Shown here piece after piece: positions 44,649-53,634 of a stretch of 64,000 nucleotides of DNA. The stretch is from the NCBI GenBank assembly GCA_903822975.1, contig CAIJRD010000011.1:1-64000 (forward strand), given 5' to 3'. Source of the DNA: an uncultured Sinobacteraceae bacterium (GTDB lineage Bacteria; Pseudomonadota; Gammaproteobacteria; Nevskiales; Nevskiaceae). The notes under the pieces are model-generated. The model did not search any database and was not told where the DNA came from. It worked only from the letters and a program-made list of their open reading frames with translations. Numbering within the stretch: position 1 is the stretch's first letter; each line of letters begins with the position of its first letter. A program made the position numbers and the translations under genes.

Positions 44649-45518
44649 ATGCGCGCGTTAAGTTCGACGCAACGGGACATGAGTTTCTTTTTGCCGGGTG
44701 GCGATACCGGCGTGCTGCTGATCCACGGCCTCACCGGCACGCCCGTGGAGATGCGCTATGTCGGCAAAGGCCTTGCCCGCGCCGGCCACACCGTCTACGG
44801 CGCGCAGCTCGCCGGCCACTGCGGCACTGAACAAGACCTCGCTGCAACCGGTTGGCAGGACTGGGCCGCAAGCGCACTCGAAGCGCTCGATTTTCTGCGT
44901 GGCCGGGTCCGTCGCGTTTTCGTCGGCGGCCTTTCGATGGGCGCGATCATGGCACTGCACTTGGCCGCACAACGCAGGGAACAGGTCGATGGTCTGCTGC
45001 TCTACGGCCCGACCCTGAAGTACGACGGCTGGACCATTCCCTGGTACAGCTTTCTGCTGAAATTCCTGATCTACACACCGATCGGAAAACGCTACACGTT
45101 CATGGAGAAGCATCCTTACGGGATCAAGGATGAACGCCTGCGCAAACGCGTGGTGCAGAACATGCTCTCCGGCAACAGCGCCGATGCCGGGCTCGCAGGC
45201 CTGCCCTCGTTCTGCCTGAAGCAGATGTGGGCCTTGTCGGCGCAGGTCGAGCGCGAGCTGCCGCTGATCAAGGCGCCCAGCCTGATCCTGCATGCACGCG
45301 AAGATGACGTCGCCAGCCTGAAGAATCCGATCAAGATTCTGCGTGGCGTCAGCGGACCGGCCGAATTGTCCCTGCTCAACGACAGCTATCACATGATCAC
45401 GGTCGATCGTGAACGCGACCAAGTGGTCGCGCGCAGCCTGCAGCACATCGAGCGAATCGCCGGGCCGGTCGAGCGCTCCCCAATGCGTAGCACGGCACCG
45501 GCGCTGGAAGATGCCTGA
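44649..45518 (+). CDS. Carboxylesterase-type alpha/beta hydrolase
   Basis: This 289-residue serine hydrolase has the oxyanion motif LLIHGLTGTP, nucleophile elbow GGLSMG (S96), acid in LHAREDDVAS and His in NDSYHMITVDRERD. The layout matches the Est30-like/monoacylglycerol-lipase-like carboxylesterases of COG1647. The lid region contains GWTIPWYSFLLKFLIYTPIGKRY, a hydrophobic membrane-contacting segment. The ATG at 44649 is used; upstream in-frame sequence is not conserved-looking. Confidence 0.88.
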   Translation: MRALSSTQRDMSFFLPGGDTGVLLIHGLTGTPVEMRYVGKGLARAGHTVYGAQLAGHCGTEQDLAATGWQDWAASALEALDFLRGRVRRVFVGGLSMGAIMALHLAAQRREQVDGLLLYGPTLKYDGWTIPWYSFLLKFLIYTPIGKRYTFMEKHPYGIKDERLRKRVVQNMLSGNSADAGLAGLPSFCLKQMWALSAQVERELPLIKAPSLILHAREDDVASLKNPIKILRGVSGPAELSLLNDSYHMITVDRERDQVVARSLQHIERIAGPVERSPMRSTAPALEDA

Positions 45519-45690
45519 GCAGCGCTCGGGGGACGCCCGATCGTTCACCAGGCGTCGTCGCTAATGTCGCCGTTGTCGTCACCGTCGTCCGCGATGTGCG
45601 ACCTCGCTGGTGATGTCGGATCGCTCCTCAACCGTCGTCGCCGACGTCATCAGGTGCCGCCTCGCCGGCCGAATCCTCCGCGCGAGACAT

Positions 45691-45725
45691 AAAAAAAACC
45701 GCCGGACGCGCAAAGCGTCCGGCGG
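45691..45725 (-). terminator. Intrinsic terminator of fructose-bisphosphate aldolase
   Basis: The arms are CCGCCGGACG (45699-45708) and CGTCCGGCGG (45716-45725), a perfect 10-base GC-rich stem with a seven-base loop. On the minus strand it is followed by eight Ts (45698-45691). It lies 22 bases after the aldolase stop. This is the clearest rho-independent terminator in the window. Confidence 0.95.
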
Positions 45726-45747
45726 CTTGTGTGACCCACCAGCGTGT

Positions 45748-46764
45748 TTAGGCGACCTTTTCCAGCGCCTTTTCCCACTTGCCGACGGCGGCCAGGCTGT
45801 TCATCTTGGCGCGATGCTGATGCGCGGCCTTGCCGGCATCGACATGCTTGCCGCCCCAGGCCTTGAGTGCCGCTGCCTGCAGTGCGCGGCCGTACGAGAA
45901 CGTCAGCTTCCAAGGCAGATTGCCGGCCTTGTTCATCGCATCGAGATGCGCGGTGGCGAGCTCGTCGCTCTGGCCGCCCGACAGGAACGCGATGCCCGGA
46001 ACCGCCGAAGGCACGTGACGACGCAGCACGCGCAGCGTGCGCTCGGCGACTTCGGCAACGCCGGCCTGCTCGCTGCAACGTGCGCCGGAAACCACCATGT
46101 TCGGCTTCAGCACAATGCCTTCGAGCGCGACGCGCTGGGCGTACAACTCGCTGAACACCGCGGCGAGCACGACATCGGTGACTTCTTCGCAGGCTTCGAT
46201 GTCGTTGTCGCCATCCATCAGCACTTCCGGCTCAACGATCGGCACGATGTCGGCTTCCTGGCACAGCGCGGCGTAACGCGCGAGTGCATGTGCGTTGACG
46301 TGGATCGCGTAATCCGACGGGCTGTCGTCGCTGATCGAAATCACCGCGCGCCACTTGGCGAAGCGTGCGCCGGCAGCCTTGTACTTCTCGAGGCGCTCGC
46401 GCAGGCCGTCGAGGCCTTCGGTCACGGTTTCATCGGCGGCACCGCCGGCCAGCGGCTTGGCGCCGCTGTCGACCTTGATGCCCGGAATCACGCCCTTGGC
46501 GGCGAGCAGTTTCGGAATCGGGGTTTCGTCGAGGGCTTTGTCGAACAGCGTTTCCTCGAACAGGATGACGCCGCTGGTGTACTTCTCGAAATCCGGCGTC
46601 GTGAACAGCATGTCGCGGTACGCGCGGCGGTGGGCCCAGGTGTTTTCGATGCCGATCGAGTCGAAGCGCTTCTTGATCGTGCCGGTGGATTCATCGGCAG
46701 CCAGGATGCCCTTACCGCTTGCAACCATGGCGAGCGCAGTGTCGTGGAGAGTCTTGAGATTCAA
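45748..46764 (-). CDS. Class I fructose-bisphosphate aldolase
   Basis: This enzyme cleaves or forms fructose 1,6-bisphosphate in glycolysis and gluconeogenesis through a lysine Schiff base. The 338-residue protein is of the eukaryote-like class I family: ILAADESTGTIKKRF near the N-terminus, WRAVISI, IVEPEVLMDGDNDI, and the catalytic lysine K220 in LEGIVLKPNM. It ends with KWEKALEKVA. No zinc-binding histidine pattern of class II is present. It is a single gene bounded by its own terminator. Confidence 0.95.
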   Translation of the reverse strand: MNLKTLHDTALAMVASGKGILAADESTGTIKKRFDSIGIENTWAHRRAYRDMLFTTPDFEKYTSGVILFEETLFDKALDETPIPKLLAAKGVIPGIKVDSGAKPLAGGAADETVTEGLDGLRERLEKYKAAGARFAKWRAVISISDDSPSDYAIHVNAHALARYAALCQEADIVPIVEPEVLMDGDNDIEACEEVTDVVLAAVFSELYAQRVALEGIVLKPNMVVSGARCSEQAGVAEVAERTLRVLRRHVPSAVPGIAFLSGGQSDELATAHLDAMNKAGNLPWKLTFSYGRALQAAALKAWGGKHVDAGKAAHQHRAKMNSLAAVGKWEKALEKVA

Positions 46765-46980
46765 AGTTACGGCCTCTTGAGTGGGGTCGGTAAGTGGATT
46801 CGATCGTGGGGCGCAGCCCGCCTAGTTTAGCCGCTGGCGATTTATCCACCAATATCCAGGCTGATCGAAGCCGTTTGAGGCCGATCAAGGCCAACGGCAT
46901 CGGCGACCCGGCCCGCGTCGGCGCCGGCGGCTGCGAGTTCCGCAGCAGCCGGAGCCGGAGCCAGAGCCGGAGCCTGCGCC

Positions 46981-49900
46981 TCAGGCCGGCTTTTCGGCGA
47001 CGCGCCGCACGCGGAACCAGGCTGCGTAGAGCGCCGGCAGGAAGGTCAGCGTCAACACCGTGGCGACGATCAGGCCACCCATCAGCGCCGCCGCCATTGG
47101 TCCAAAGAACACGCTGCGCAGCAATGGAATCAGCGCCAGCACCGCAGCGGCCGCGGTCAGCACGATCGGCCGGAAGCGCCGCACCGCCGATTCGACGATG
47201 GCGGTCCAGGGATCGTGACCGCCCTTAATGTCCTGCTCGATCTGGTCCACCAGAATCACCGAATTGCGCATGATGATTCCCGCCAAGGCGATCACGCCCA
47301 GCAGTGCGACGAATCCGAATGGCTGGCGCGTGATCAACAGTGCGGCGGCGGCACCGATGATGCCGAGCGGTGCAGTCAACAGCACCATCACGGTCCGACC
47401 GAAGTGCTGTAGCTGGATCATCAGCAGCAGCAGAATCGCCACCAGCATCTTCGGCATTTCAACGTTGATCGAGTCGTTGGCGATCTTGTTCTGTTCGAGC
47501 GCACCGGCGATGTTGATCGAATAGCCGAACGGCATCGTCGCGCGGATGCCATTCAGCTGCGGATCGATTGCGTTGGTGACGTCGGGCGCCTGTAGGCCTT
47601 CCTGGGTCTCGGCCTGGATGGTGATCGCCGGCAGCCGCGACCGCCGCCAGATCACGCCGTCCTCGAACGCAGGTTGTGCCTTGCCGAACTGCGAGAACGG
47701 CACCGACGTGCCGCTGGCGGTGGGCATGTACGCATCCTTCAGATCGCCGAGCTTGTTGCGTTCTTGGAGCGGCTGCCGGGCGACGATTTCGATATTGCGG
47801 TTGCGCTCGCGATAGCTGCCGATGGTGGTGCCGCTGAGAATGGTCTGGCCGGCGCCGCGCACCTGCTGGCTGGTGATGCCGAGCACGCGCAGCTTGTCCT
47901 GATCGATCTGATCGTGGACCGTGAGAATGCGCTCGTGCCAATCGTCGTGGACGTTGCGCGTCAACGGGCTCGCCGCAACGATCGCTGCGACCTGTTCGGC
48001 GTAGGCACGCACCTGCAGCGGATCCGGTCCCTGCACGCGGAACTGCACTGGCCAGCCGACCGGTGGACCATTCGGCAGTCGATCGACCTTGGTGCGGACC
48101 TCCGGGAACTCAGTCGCCACCCAGTTGCGCATGCGGACGCGCAAGCGCTCGCGCGCTTCGATGTCTTTCGACAACACCATGAACTGCGTGAAGTTGGTGT
48201 GCTGCAGTTGCTGGTCCAGCGGCAAATAGAAGCGCGGACTGCCATTGCCGACGTAGGCAACGTAGTCGCTCACATCGGCGTCACCCGCAAGCTTGGTTTC
48301 GAATCGCTTGGCGACATCTTCGGTCGCGGCGAAGCTCGATCCTTCCGGCAGCCACAGATCGACCATCAGTTCCAGGCGCGTCGAATCCGGGAAAAACTGC
48401 TGCGGGATGAAGCGGAAGCTGGCGATGCCGAGCACGAAGGCGATCAGCGTCAGCACGATCACCGTGCGCCGCTGCGCGACACACCAGTCGAGGGCGCGCC
48501 GCAGTCGCTGATAGAACGGCGTGTGAAACAGATCGTGCGCCGCTTCCGGATGCGCGCGCAGCAGCCAGAATCCGAGGTATGGCGTGACGTACACCGAGGC
48601 CAGCCAGGAAATGATCAGCGCCATGCCGACCACGGCAAACATCGAGAAGGTGTATTCGCCAGCGCTCGATTTCGCCAGGCCCACCGGCAGAAAACCGGCG
48701 ACCGTGATCAGCGTGCCGGTGAGCATCGGGAACGCCGTCGATGTGTACGCGAACGATGCCGCCTTCAGCTTGTCGTAACCCTCTTCCAGCTTGCGCGCCA
48801 TCATCTCGACCGAAATCATCGCGTCGTCGACCAGCAGTCCGAGTGCGAGCACCAGCGCGCCGAGCGAGATTTTCTGCAGCTGGATGCCGGCCCATTTCAT
48901 CGCGAGGAAGGTCACGCCGAGCACCAGCGGAATGGTCAGTGCGACGACCATGCCGGTGCGCAAGCCGAGCGAGAAGAACGACACCAGCAGCACGATCAGC
49001 ACGGCCTCGGCCAGCGAGCGGACGAAATCACCGACCGCCTCGTGCACCACCTTCGGTTGATCGGTGATCTGCTCGATTTCTATGCCGACCGGAAAGCTGC
49101 TGCGCAGTTGCTGCAGCTGCGTCTTCAGCACCTCGCCGACCTTCAGCACGTCCGCGTCTTTCTCCATGACGATTCCAAGCGCCATCGCCTCGCGGCCGCG
49201 GTGGCGGATCTTGGTGATCGGCGGATCGTCGTAGCCGCGATAAACGCGCGCAAAATCGCCCAGGCGGAAACTGCGGCTGCCGACGCGGAACTGCGTGTTT
49301 TCGATCTGTTCGACCGAATCGTATTGACCGTCAACGCGGATCGGAATCGCCTGTTCGGCCGTGTTCAGCACGCCCGCCGGTGCAATCGTGTTCTGCCCCT
49401 GCAAGGCACTGGACAACTGCTGAAACGTGATGCCGAGTTCGGCGAATTTCTTGTACGAGAATTCGACATAGATCTTCGGTGTCTGCTCGCCGAGCAGGTC
49501 GACCTTGGTGACACCCGGAACCTGGCCAAGGGATTTGCGTGCGGTATCGACGTAGTCGCGCAACTCTTCGTAGCTGAAGCCCTCGGCATGAAACGCATAC
49601 ATCGCGATGTAGGTGTCGCCGAACTCGTCGTTGAAGAACGGCCCCTGCACGCCCTGCGGCAAGCTGCCCTGGATGTCGCCGATCTTCTTGCGCACCTGAT
49701 ACCAGATGCCGGCCACTTCCTTCGGCGGCGTATCTTCGCGCAGCACCACAAACACGTTGGACTCGCCCGGCTTCGAGTAGCTCTGCGTGTAGTACAGGTA
49801 GGGCACGTCGGCGAGCTTTTCTTCGAGCTTGTCGGTGACCTGCTGTTCCATTTCCTGCGCGGTCGCACCCGGCCAAGTGGCGTGCATCACCATCAGCCGG

Positions 49901-50049
49901 AAGGTGAAATCGGGGTCTTCGCGTTGACCGAGCGTGCTGTACGAAAAAATTCCGGCAACGATCAACAAGCCGATCAGGAATCGTGTGAACGAGGCGTGCT
50001 CGATCGCCCAGCGGGACAGATTGAAACCGGTTTCGCGAGGTTCGCTCAT
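46981..50049 (-). CDS. RND efflux permease, second system
   Basis: This 1022-residue HAE1-like inner-membrane pump starts SEPRETGFNLSRWAIEHASFTRFLIGLLIVAGIFSY, then a REDPDF segment typical of the TriC/VexF-like branch. The proton-relay aspartates lie in LALGLLVDDAMISVEMM. The C-terminal helix block (ALAGIIMRNSVILVDQIEQDI, RPIVLTAAAAVLALIPL) is complete. No outer-membrane channel is encoded nearby, so it may share OprN-like or TolC channels. It lies ten bases after the adaptor gene. Confidence 0.94.
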   Translation of the reverse strand: MSEPRETGFNLSRWAIEHASFTRFLIGLLIVAGIFSYSTLGQREDPDFTFRLMVMHATWPGATAQEMEQQVTDKLEEKLADVPYLYYTQSYSKPGESNVFVVLREDTPPKEVAGIWYQVRKKIGDIQGSLPQGVQGPFFNDEFGDTYIAMYAFHAEGFSYEELRDYVDTARKSLGQVPGVTKVDLLGEQTPKIYVEFSYKKFAELGITFQQLSSALQGQNTIAPAGVLNTAEQAIPIRVDGQYDSVEQIENTQFRVGSRSFRLGDFARVYRGYDDPPITKIRHRGREAMALGIVMEKDADVLKVGEVLKTQLQQLRSSFPVGIEIEQITDQPKVVHEAVGDFVRSLAEAVLIVLLVSFFSLGLRTGMVVALTIPLVLGVTFLAMKWAGIQLQKISLGALVLALGLLVDDAMISVEMMARKLEEGYDKLKAASFAYTSTAFPMLTGTLITVAGFLPVGLAKSSAGEYTFSMFAVVGMALIISWLASVYVTPYLGFWLLRAHPEAAHDLFHTPFYQRLRRALDWCVAQRRTVIVLTLIAFVLGIASFRFIPQQFFPDSTRLELMVDLWLPEGSSFAATEDVAKRFETKLAGDADVSDYVAYVGNGSPRFYLPLDQQLQHTNFTQFMVLSKDIEARERLRVRMRNWVATEFPEVRTKVDRLPNGPPVGWPVQFRVQGPDPLQVRAYAEQVAAIVAASPLTRNVHDDWHERILTVHDQIDQDKLRVLGITSQQVRGAGQTILSGTTIGSYRERNRNIEIVARQPLQERNKLGDLKDAYMPTASGTSVPFSQFGKAQPAFEDGVIWRRSRLPAITIQAETQEGLQAPDVTNAIDPQLNGIRATMPFGYSINIAGALEQNKIANDSINVEMPKMLVAILLLLMIQLQHFGRTVMVLLTAPLGIIGAAAALLITRQPFGFVALLGVIALAGIIMRNSVILVDQIEQDIKGGHDPWTAIVESAVRRFRPIVLTAAAAVLALIPLLRSVFFGPMAAALMGGLIVATVLTLTFLPALYAAWFRVRRVAEKPA

Positions 50050-50059
50050 GGCGTGCGAT

Positions 50060-51292
50060 TTACCGGGGCGACTGCAAAGTGCTTGGTGCCGTGCTTGGCG
50101 CCGTCGTGCCTGTGGGCGCAACTGCCGCACTTGGCGTTGCTGGAATCGCTGGCCCGGCGTCGGCCTTGGGGTTTGCGGCGCCCGGCGTTGCATCTGCCAG
50201 TGCGTTCAATGGCCGAACCTTTTGCGCCGGATGCAGCAAGGGCGCACCGGCCGTCACCACCAGATCGCCTGCGCTCAGGCCGGCACTGATCAGCTGTTCG
50301 TTGCCGACTGCGCCGACCGGTACCACCGGCCGGAACGACACCGCGCCAGCCGTCCGATCGAATACCCATACACCGGACTTGCCTTCGCGCTCGACCAAGG
50401 CGGTCAAGGGAATGTGGATCAACTGCGGCAGACCGGCGATATCGAAGCGCACACTCGCGCTCATGCCGTAGCGCGCGTCGTCGCTGGCTTGCGACAAGGC
50501 CACGCGCACGGCGTAGGTACGTGTGGCTGGGTCGGCGCTGCCGGCGATCTCGCGAATCGTGCCGGCGTAGGTCTTGCCGGATGCCGACCACAGGGAAATC
50601 TGTGCGGACTGCCCCACGCTGAGCCGCTGCACCTGGTCTTCCGGCACGTTTACCGCGATTTCGGTGGCACCGCTCCAGGCCAGCGTCGCGACCGTTTGCC
50701 CCGCGGCAACCACCTGCCCCGCTTCCGCCGAGATCGCCGAAATAGTGCCGTCGTGATCGGCGCGCAGCAGCGCGTAATCAACCTGATTGCCGCTCTGACG
50801 CAGCACCGCCTGACTCGCTTCGAACTGCGCCTGCGCAGCCTGATAGATGCTGAGCTGACGGTCGTAGGCCGATTGACTGATCACGTTCTCGGCCACCAGC
50901 TTGCGGTCGCGCTCGAGATCCGCACGCTCCACTTCGAGCTGCGCCTTCAGCGCCGCGAGGTTGGCGCGGCTGCCGGCCTCCGACAGATTCAGATCCTTGG
51001 CATCGAGGCGCGCCAGAACCTGGCCGCGCTTGACCCCATCACCGACATTGACCAACCGCTGCTGAATCTGCCCGGCGACTCGGAAGCCCAGGTTCGATTC
51101 ATAGCGTGGCCGCACTTCGCCGGCATAGGTGTTTTGCAACGCCACCGCGGCGGGCTGCACCGCGAGCAAGCGAACCGGACGAATCTCTTCGGCCGGCGGC
51201 GCCGATTTGGAGCAGGCCGCCAGCAGCACTGCCGCGAGGACCAAGCCGCGCGCGGCGCATATTCGAGCATTCTGAAGTTTCAGCCGATTCAT
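50060..51292 (-). CDS. RND efflux adaptor lipoprotein
   Basis: This 410-residue periplasmic adaptor has a lipobox LAAC at about 24-27 (C27). The half-motifs of the lipoyl domain are PRYESNLGFRVAGQIQQRLVNVGDGVKRGQVLARLD and YALLRADHDGTISAISAEAGQVV, with a helical hairpin in between. The C-terminus is Ala/Pro/Thr-rich and probably disordered. The ATG at 51292 (MNRLKLQ) is preferred to a GTG-like start four codons upstream. It forms an operon with the RND permease and the TetR gene upstream. Confidence 0.93.
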   Translation of the reverse strand: MNRLKLQNARICAARGLVLAAVLLAACSKSAPPAEEIRPVRLLAVQPAAVALQNTYAGEVRPRYESNLGFRVAGQIQQRLVNVGDGVKRGQVLARLDAKDLNLSEAGSRANLAALKAQLEVERADLERDRKLVAENVISQSAYDRQLSIYQAAQAQFEASQAVLRQSGNQVDYALLRADHDGTISAISAEAGQVVAAGQTVATLAWSGATEIAVNVPEDQVQRLSVGQSAQISLWSASGKTYAGTIREIAGSADPATRTYAVRVALSQASDDARYGMSASVRFDIAGLPQLIHIPLTALVEREGKSGVWVFDRTAGAVSFRPVVPVGAVGNEQLISAGLSAGDLVVTAGAPLLHPAQKVRPLNALADATPGAANPKADAGPAIPATPSAAVAPTGTTAPSTAPSTLQSPR

Positions 51293-51320
51293 CAGCACCA
51301 CCACTCCCCGATAGTCCGCT

Positions 51321-51935
51321 CTATTGGCCCGCTTCCAGTGCGCCCGTGCGCAGCGCCGACAAAATGAATTCGACCATCAGTGCCGCCTGTCGCCCGTGAT
51401 CGTCGACAAAGCGCTCGGCGACAATCTGCGGGTGGCAGAACGGAATCACTGCATTGAAGACACAGTGACCGCGCGCCTCCAGATCGGCCTTGGCGAACTC
51501 GCCGTTGCGCATGCCGTCGGCGACGATCTCCTGGAAAATGGCGCGCATCCGATTGCAGTGCGCGTCGATCACGCTCCACTGCTCGGCCATCGCCTTGGCG
51601 CATATTTCATGCACTTTCGACTCTTGCAGATATTGTTCGAGCGTCAGTGCATGGCACTCCACCACCATCTTGCGCAGCCGCTCGGAAGCCGGCCGCCGCT
51701 CACGCGCAATGTTGTGGGCGAAGCCCTCCATGCGCTGCAGAATCACCTCGGTCAGGGCCTCGTAGATGCCCGACTTGCTCTCAAAGAACCGATAGACGTT
51801 GGCCGGCGACATCTCGCAGGCAGCGGCGATGTCGGCCACCGTGGTCTTGGCATAGCCGTAGGCGCGAAACAGCCGCTCGGCTTCGACCAGGATACGGTCG
51901 CGCATATGCGGCTGGCGGGTCGATGCATCTCTCAT
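51321..51935 (-). CDS. TetR-family regulator of the second efflux operon
   Basis: This 204-residue protein has the TetR helix-turn-helix TVADIAAACEMSPANVYRFFESKSGIYEAL (about 30-60) and a C-terminal ligand domain typical of the AcrR/efflux group. It is cotranscribed with the adaptor and pump (28-base gap). A perfect operator lies one base upstream of its start codon, so it probably represses the entire operon including itself. Confidence 0.92.
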   Translation of the reverse strand: MRDASTRQPHMRDRILVEAERLFRAYGYAKTTVADIAAACEMSPANVYRFFESKSGIYEALTEVILQRMEGFAHNIARERRPASERLRKMVVECHALTLEQYLQESKVHEICAKAMAEQWSVIDAHCNRMRAIFQEIVADGMRNGEFAKADLEARGHCVFNAVIPFCHPQIVAERFVDDHGRQAALMVEFILSALRTGALEAGQ

Positions 51936-51936
51936 G

Positions 51937-51958
51937 TGACGAATATCATCATTCGTCA
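51937..51958. promoter_or_regulatory. Perfect TetR-type operator
   Basis: Arms TGACGAAT (51937-51944) and ATTCGTCA (51951-51958) are separated by ATCATC, giving a 22-base inverted repeat directly before the regulator ATG. Its size and symmetry fit a TetR dimer site. Binding would block transcription or translation start of the tetR-MFP-RND operon. Confidence 0.8.
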
Positions 51959-52108
51959 GCGTGGAGTCAAGTGGCTCCGCCGGTCAGCCAAAAAGTCGAT
52001 GGTCAAATTGCTCCGGTGCCTGACGCCCTTAGCTTGCGGCTTCGGAACAAAATCGCCCGATCTTCCGTGGCAGCTTGAATCCAGATTCACGAATCAGGTG
52101 CGTCCGCT

Positions 52109-53146
52109 ATGGAAGTCACAGTCGATCCGTCTCTGCTCGTCAATTTTGTTCCGCTCAATGCCCTGCATCGCGAAAGCCAACGCACTTTGGCGCGGCGTTC
52201 ACCGGTCCTGCGATTCGATCGCGGTACGCAAGTGCCGCGCGCGCGTGGCAACAGCGATCACCTGTTTCTGATTTCAGGAAGCGTCCGGATCGGCGGCGAG
52301 GACGACCAAGCGGCAGCGGCGATCGGAGCTGGCACTGCAGACGCCGCACGTGCGCTCCCGCGCGATCACGAGCTTCACTGCCTGACATCGATCGAGATGC
52401 TGACCGTCGACCCCGGTCTGCTCGACGTTCTGCTGACCTGGGATCAGCAGAACGGCGCACTGACGCTCGACAGCGTCGAGCCTGGCACAGCCGCGGGCGA
52501 CGACGACTGGATGATCCGCCTGCTGCAGACCCATCTGTTCCAGCAACTGCCGGCGGCAAACCTGCAGTCGGTATTTTTTCGCATGCGCGAAATGGAGGTC
52601 GCAGCTGGCCAGTTGATCGTGCGCCAGGGCGCACCCGGCGATGACTTCTTCATGATCAAGAGCGGGCGCTGCATGATCACGCGCGAAGTCGCCGGGCGAC
52701 CGCCGATCCGGCTGGCGGAATTCGAAAGCGGCGCCTGCTTCGGCGAAGAGTCGCTGCTATCGAATGCCCCGCGCAATGCCAACGTCACCATGTTGACGTC
52801 CGGACGATTGATGCGACTGGCCAAACACGATTTCCGCGAACTGATGGTCGCACCGGTGCTGCGCGAACTCGACTGGCAGACCGCCAAGCAACAGGTCGAA
52901 TCCGGTCGCGCACGCTGGCTCGACGTGCGCGTCTCCAGCGAAAGCCGCCATAACACCTTGGAAAATTGCCTGAATCTGCCGCTGCACCTGTTACGGTTGC
53001 GGATCGAAATGCTGGACCCTTCGATGCGTTATATCGCGGTGTGCGATACGGGTCGTCGCAGTTCGGTTGCCGCGTTCATCCTTGCGCAGAAGGGCTTCGA
53101 CGCCTGCCTGTTGCGTGGCGGATTGAACGCCGCCGCATCGCCTTAG
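52109..53146 (+). CDS. Cyclic-nucleotide-binding / rhodanese fusion protein
   Basis: The 345-residue protein has a degenerate N-terminal cNMP-binding-like domain (about 10-115), a better conserved second one (about 137-250) with the phosphate-binding cassette FGEESLLSNAPRNANV (R222 and A224 present), and a C-terminal rhodanese domain (about 255-345) with active-site loop VCDTGRRSS (C312). No helix-turn-helix follows, so it is not a Crp-type regulator. A sulfurtransferase controlled by a cyclic nucleotide is an attractive but unproven reading. Confidence 0.88.
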   Translation: MEVTVDPSLLVNFVPLNALHRESQRTLARRSPVLRFDRGTQVPRARGNSDHLFLISGSVRIGGEDDQAAAAIGAGTADAARALPRDHELHCLTSIEMLTVDPGLLDVLLTWDQQNGALTLDSVEPGTAAGDDDWMIRLLQTHLFQQLPAANLQSVFFRMREMEVAAGQLIVRQGAPGDDFFMIKSGRCMITREVAGRPPIRLAEFESGACFGEESLLSNAPRNANVTMLTSGRLMRLAKHDFRELMVAPVLRELDWQTAKQQVESGRARWLDVRVSSESRHNTLENCLNLPLHLLRLRIEMLDPSMRYIAVCDTGRRSSVAAFILAQKGFDACLLRGGLNAAASP

Positions 53147-53195
53147 CCTGATTGAGCCTGACTGAGCCTGACTGAGCCTGACTGAGCCTGATTGA
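53146..53195. repeat. 10-bp tandem array (5 units)
   Basis: Units at 53146, 53156, 53166, 53176 and 53186 are GCCTGA(C/T)TGA. The array begins on the last base of the stop codon of the cNMP/rhodanese gene. It lies in the convergent spacer before pilZ. Confidence 0.92.
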
Positions 53196-53276
53196 GACCA
53201 ATTGGGCATCGCCAACTAGCAGCGCGGTGGCGAGTTCAGGAAAGCGCATCCGCGACACAACGACGACGGAGACCAC

Positions 53277-53630
53277 CTACATCGTGTGCGTCGGGCGATC
53301 GTCGGGCATGCCGGCCAAAATGGTTTCGATCTTCTTCTGCGTCACGCCGTTGTCCTGTGTGCTGAACTGCACACCGATCCCTTGCTGGCGCTTACCTTGC
53401 GCGCCCTGCGGCGTGATCCAGACCACCTTGCCGGCAACGGGCAGCCGCTCCGGACTTTCGAGCAGCGTCAACAGGATGAAGACTTCGTCGCCGAGCTGAT
53501 ATTCCTTGCTGGTCGGAATGAACAAGCCGCCGTTCTTCACGAACGGCATGTACGACACATACAGCGCACTCTTGTCCTTGATGTTCAGCGTCAGGATGCC
53601 GGGCGCGGTACCGCCGGGTCGCATGGACAT
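53277..53630 (-). CDS. pilZ: Type IV pilus assembly protein PilZ
   Basis: This 117-residue protein has the full P. aeruginosa PilZ pattern: GILTLNIKDKSALYVSYMPF, KNGGLFIPTSKEYQLGDEVF and VAGKVVWITPQGAQGKRQQG followed by IGVQF. As in Pseudomonas PilZ, the N-terminal RxxxR c-di-GMP motif is missing, so it probably does not bind c-di-GMP but acts in pilus assembly with PilB. Four bases separate it from holB. The start at 53630 (MSMRPGG) matches the family N-terminus. Confidence 0.95.
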   Translation of the reverse strand: MSMRPGGTAPGILTLNIKDKSALYVSYMPFVKNGGLFIPTSKEYQLGDEVFILLTLLESPERLPVAGKVVWITPQGAQGKRQQGIGVQFSTQDNGVTQKKIETILAGMPDDRPTHTM

Positions 53631-53634
53631 CGGC

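Noticed and set aside
47674-50289. 871-codon plus-strand frame opposite the second RND pump
   Set aside because: Antisense shadow: no domains or ribosome-binding site, and the pump on the other strand is complete.
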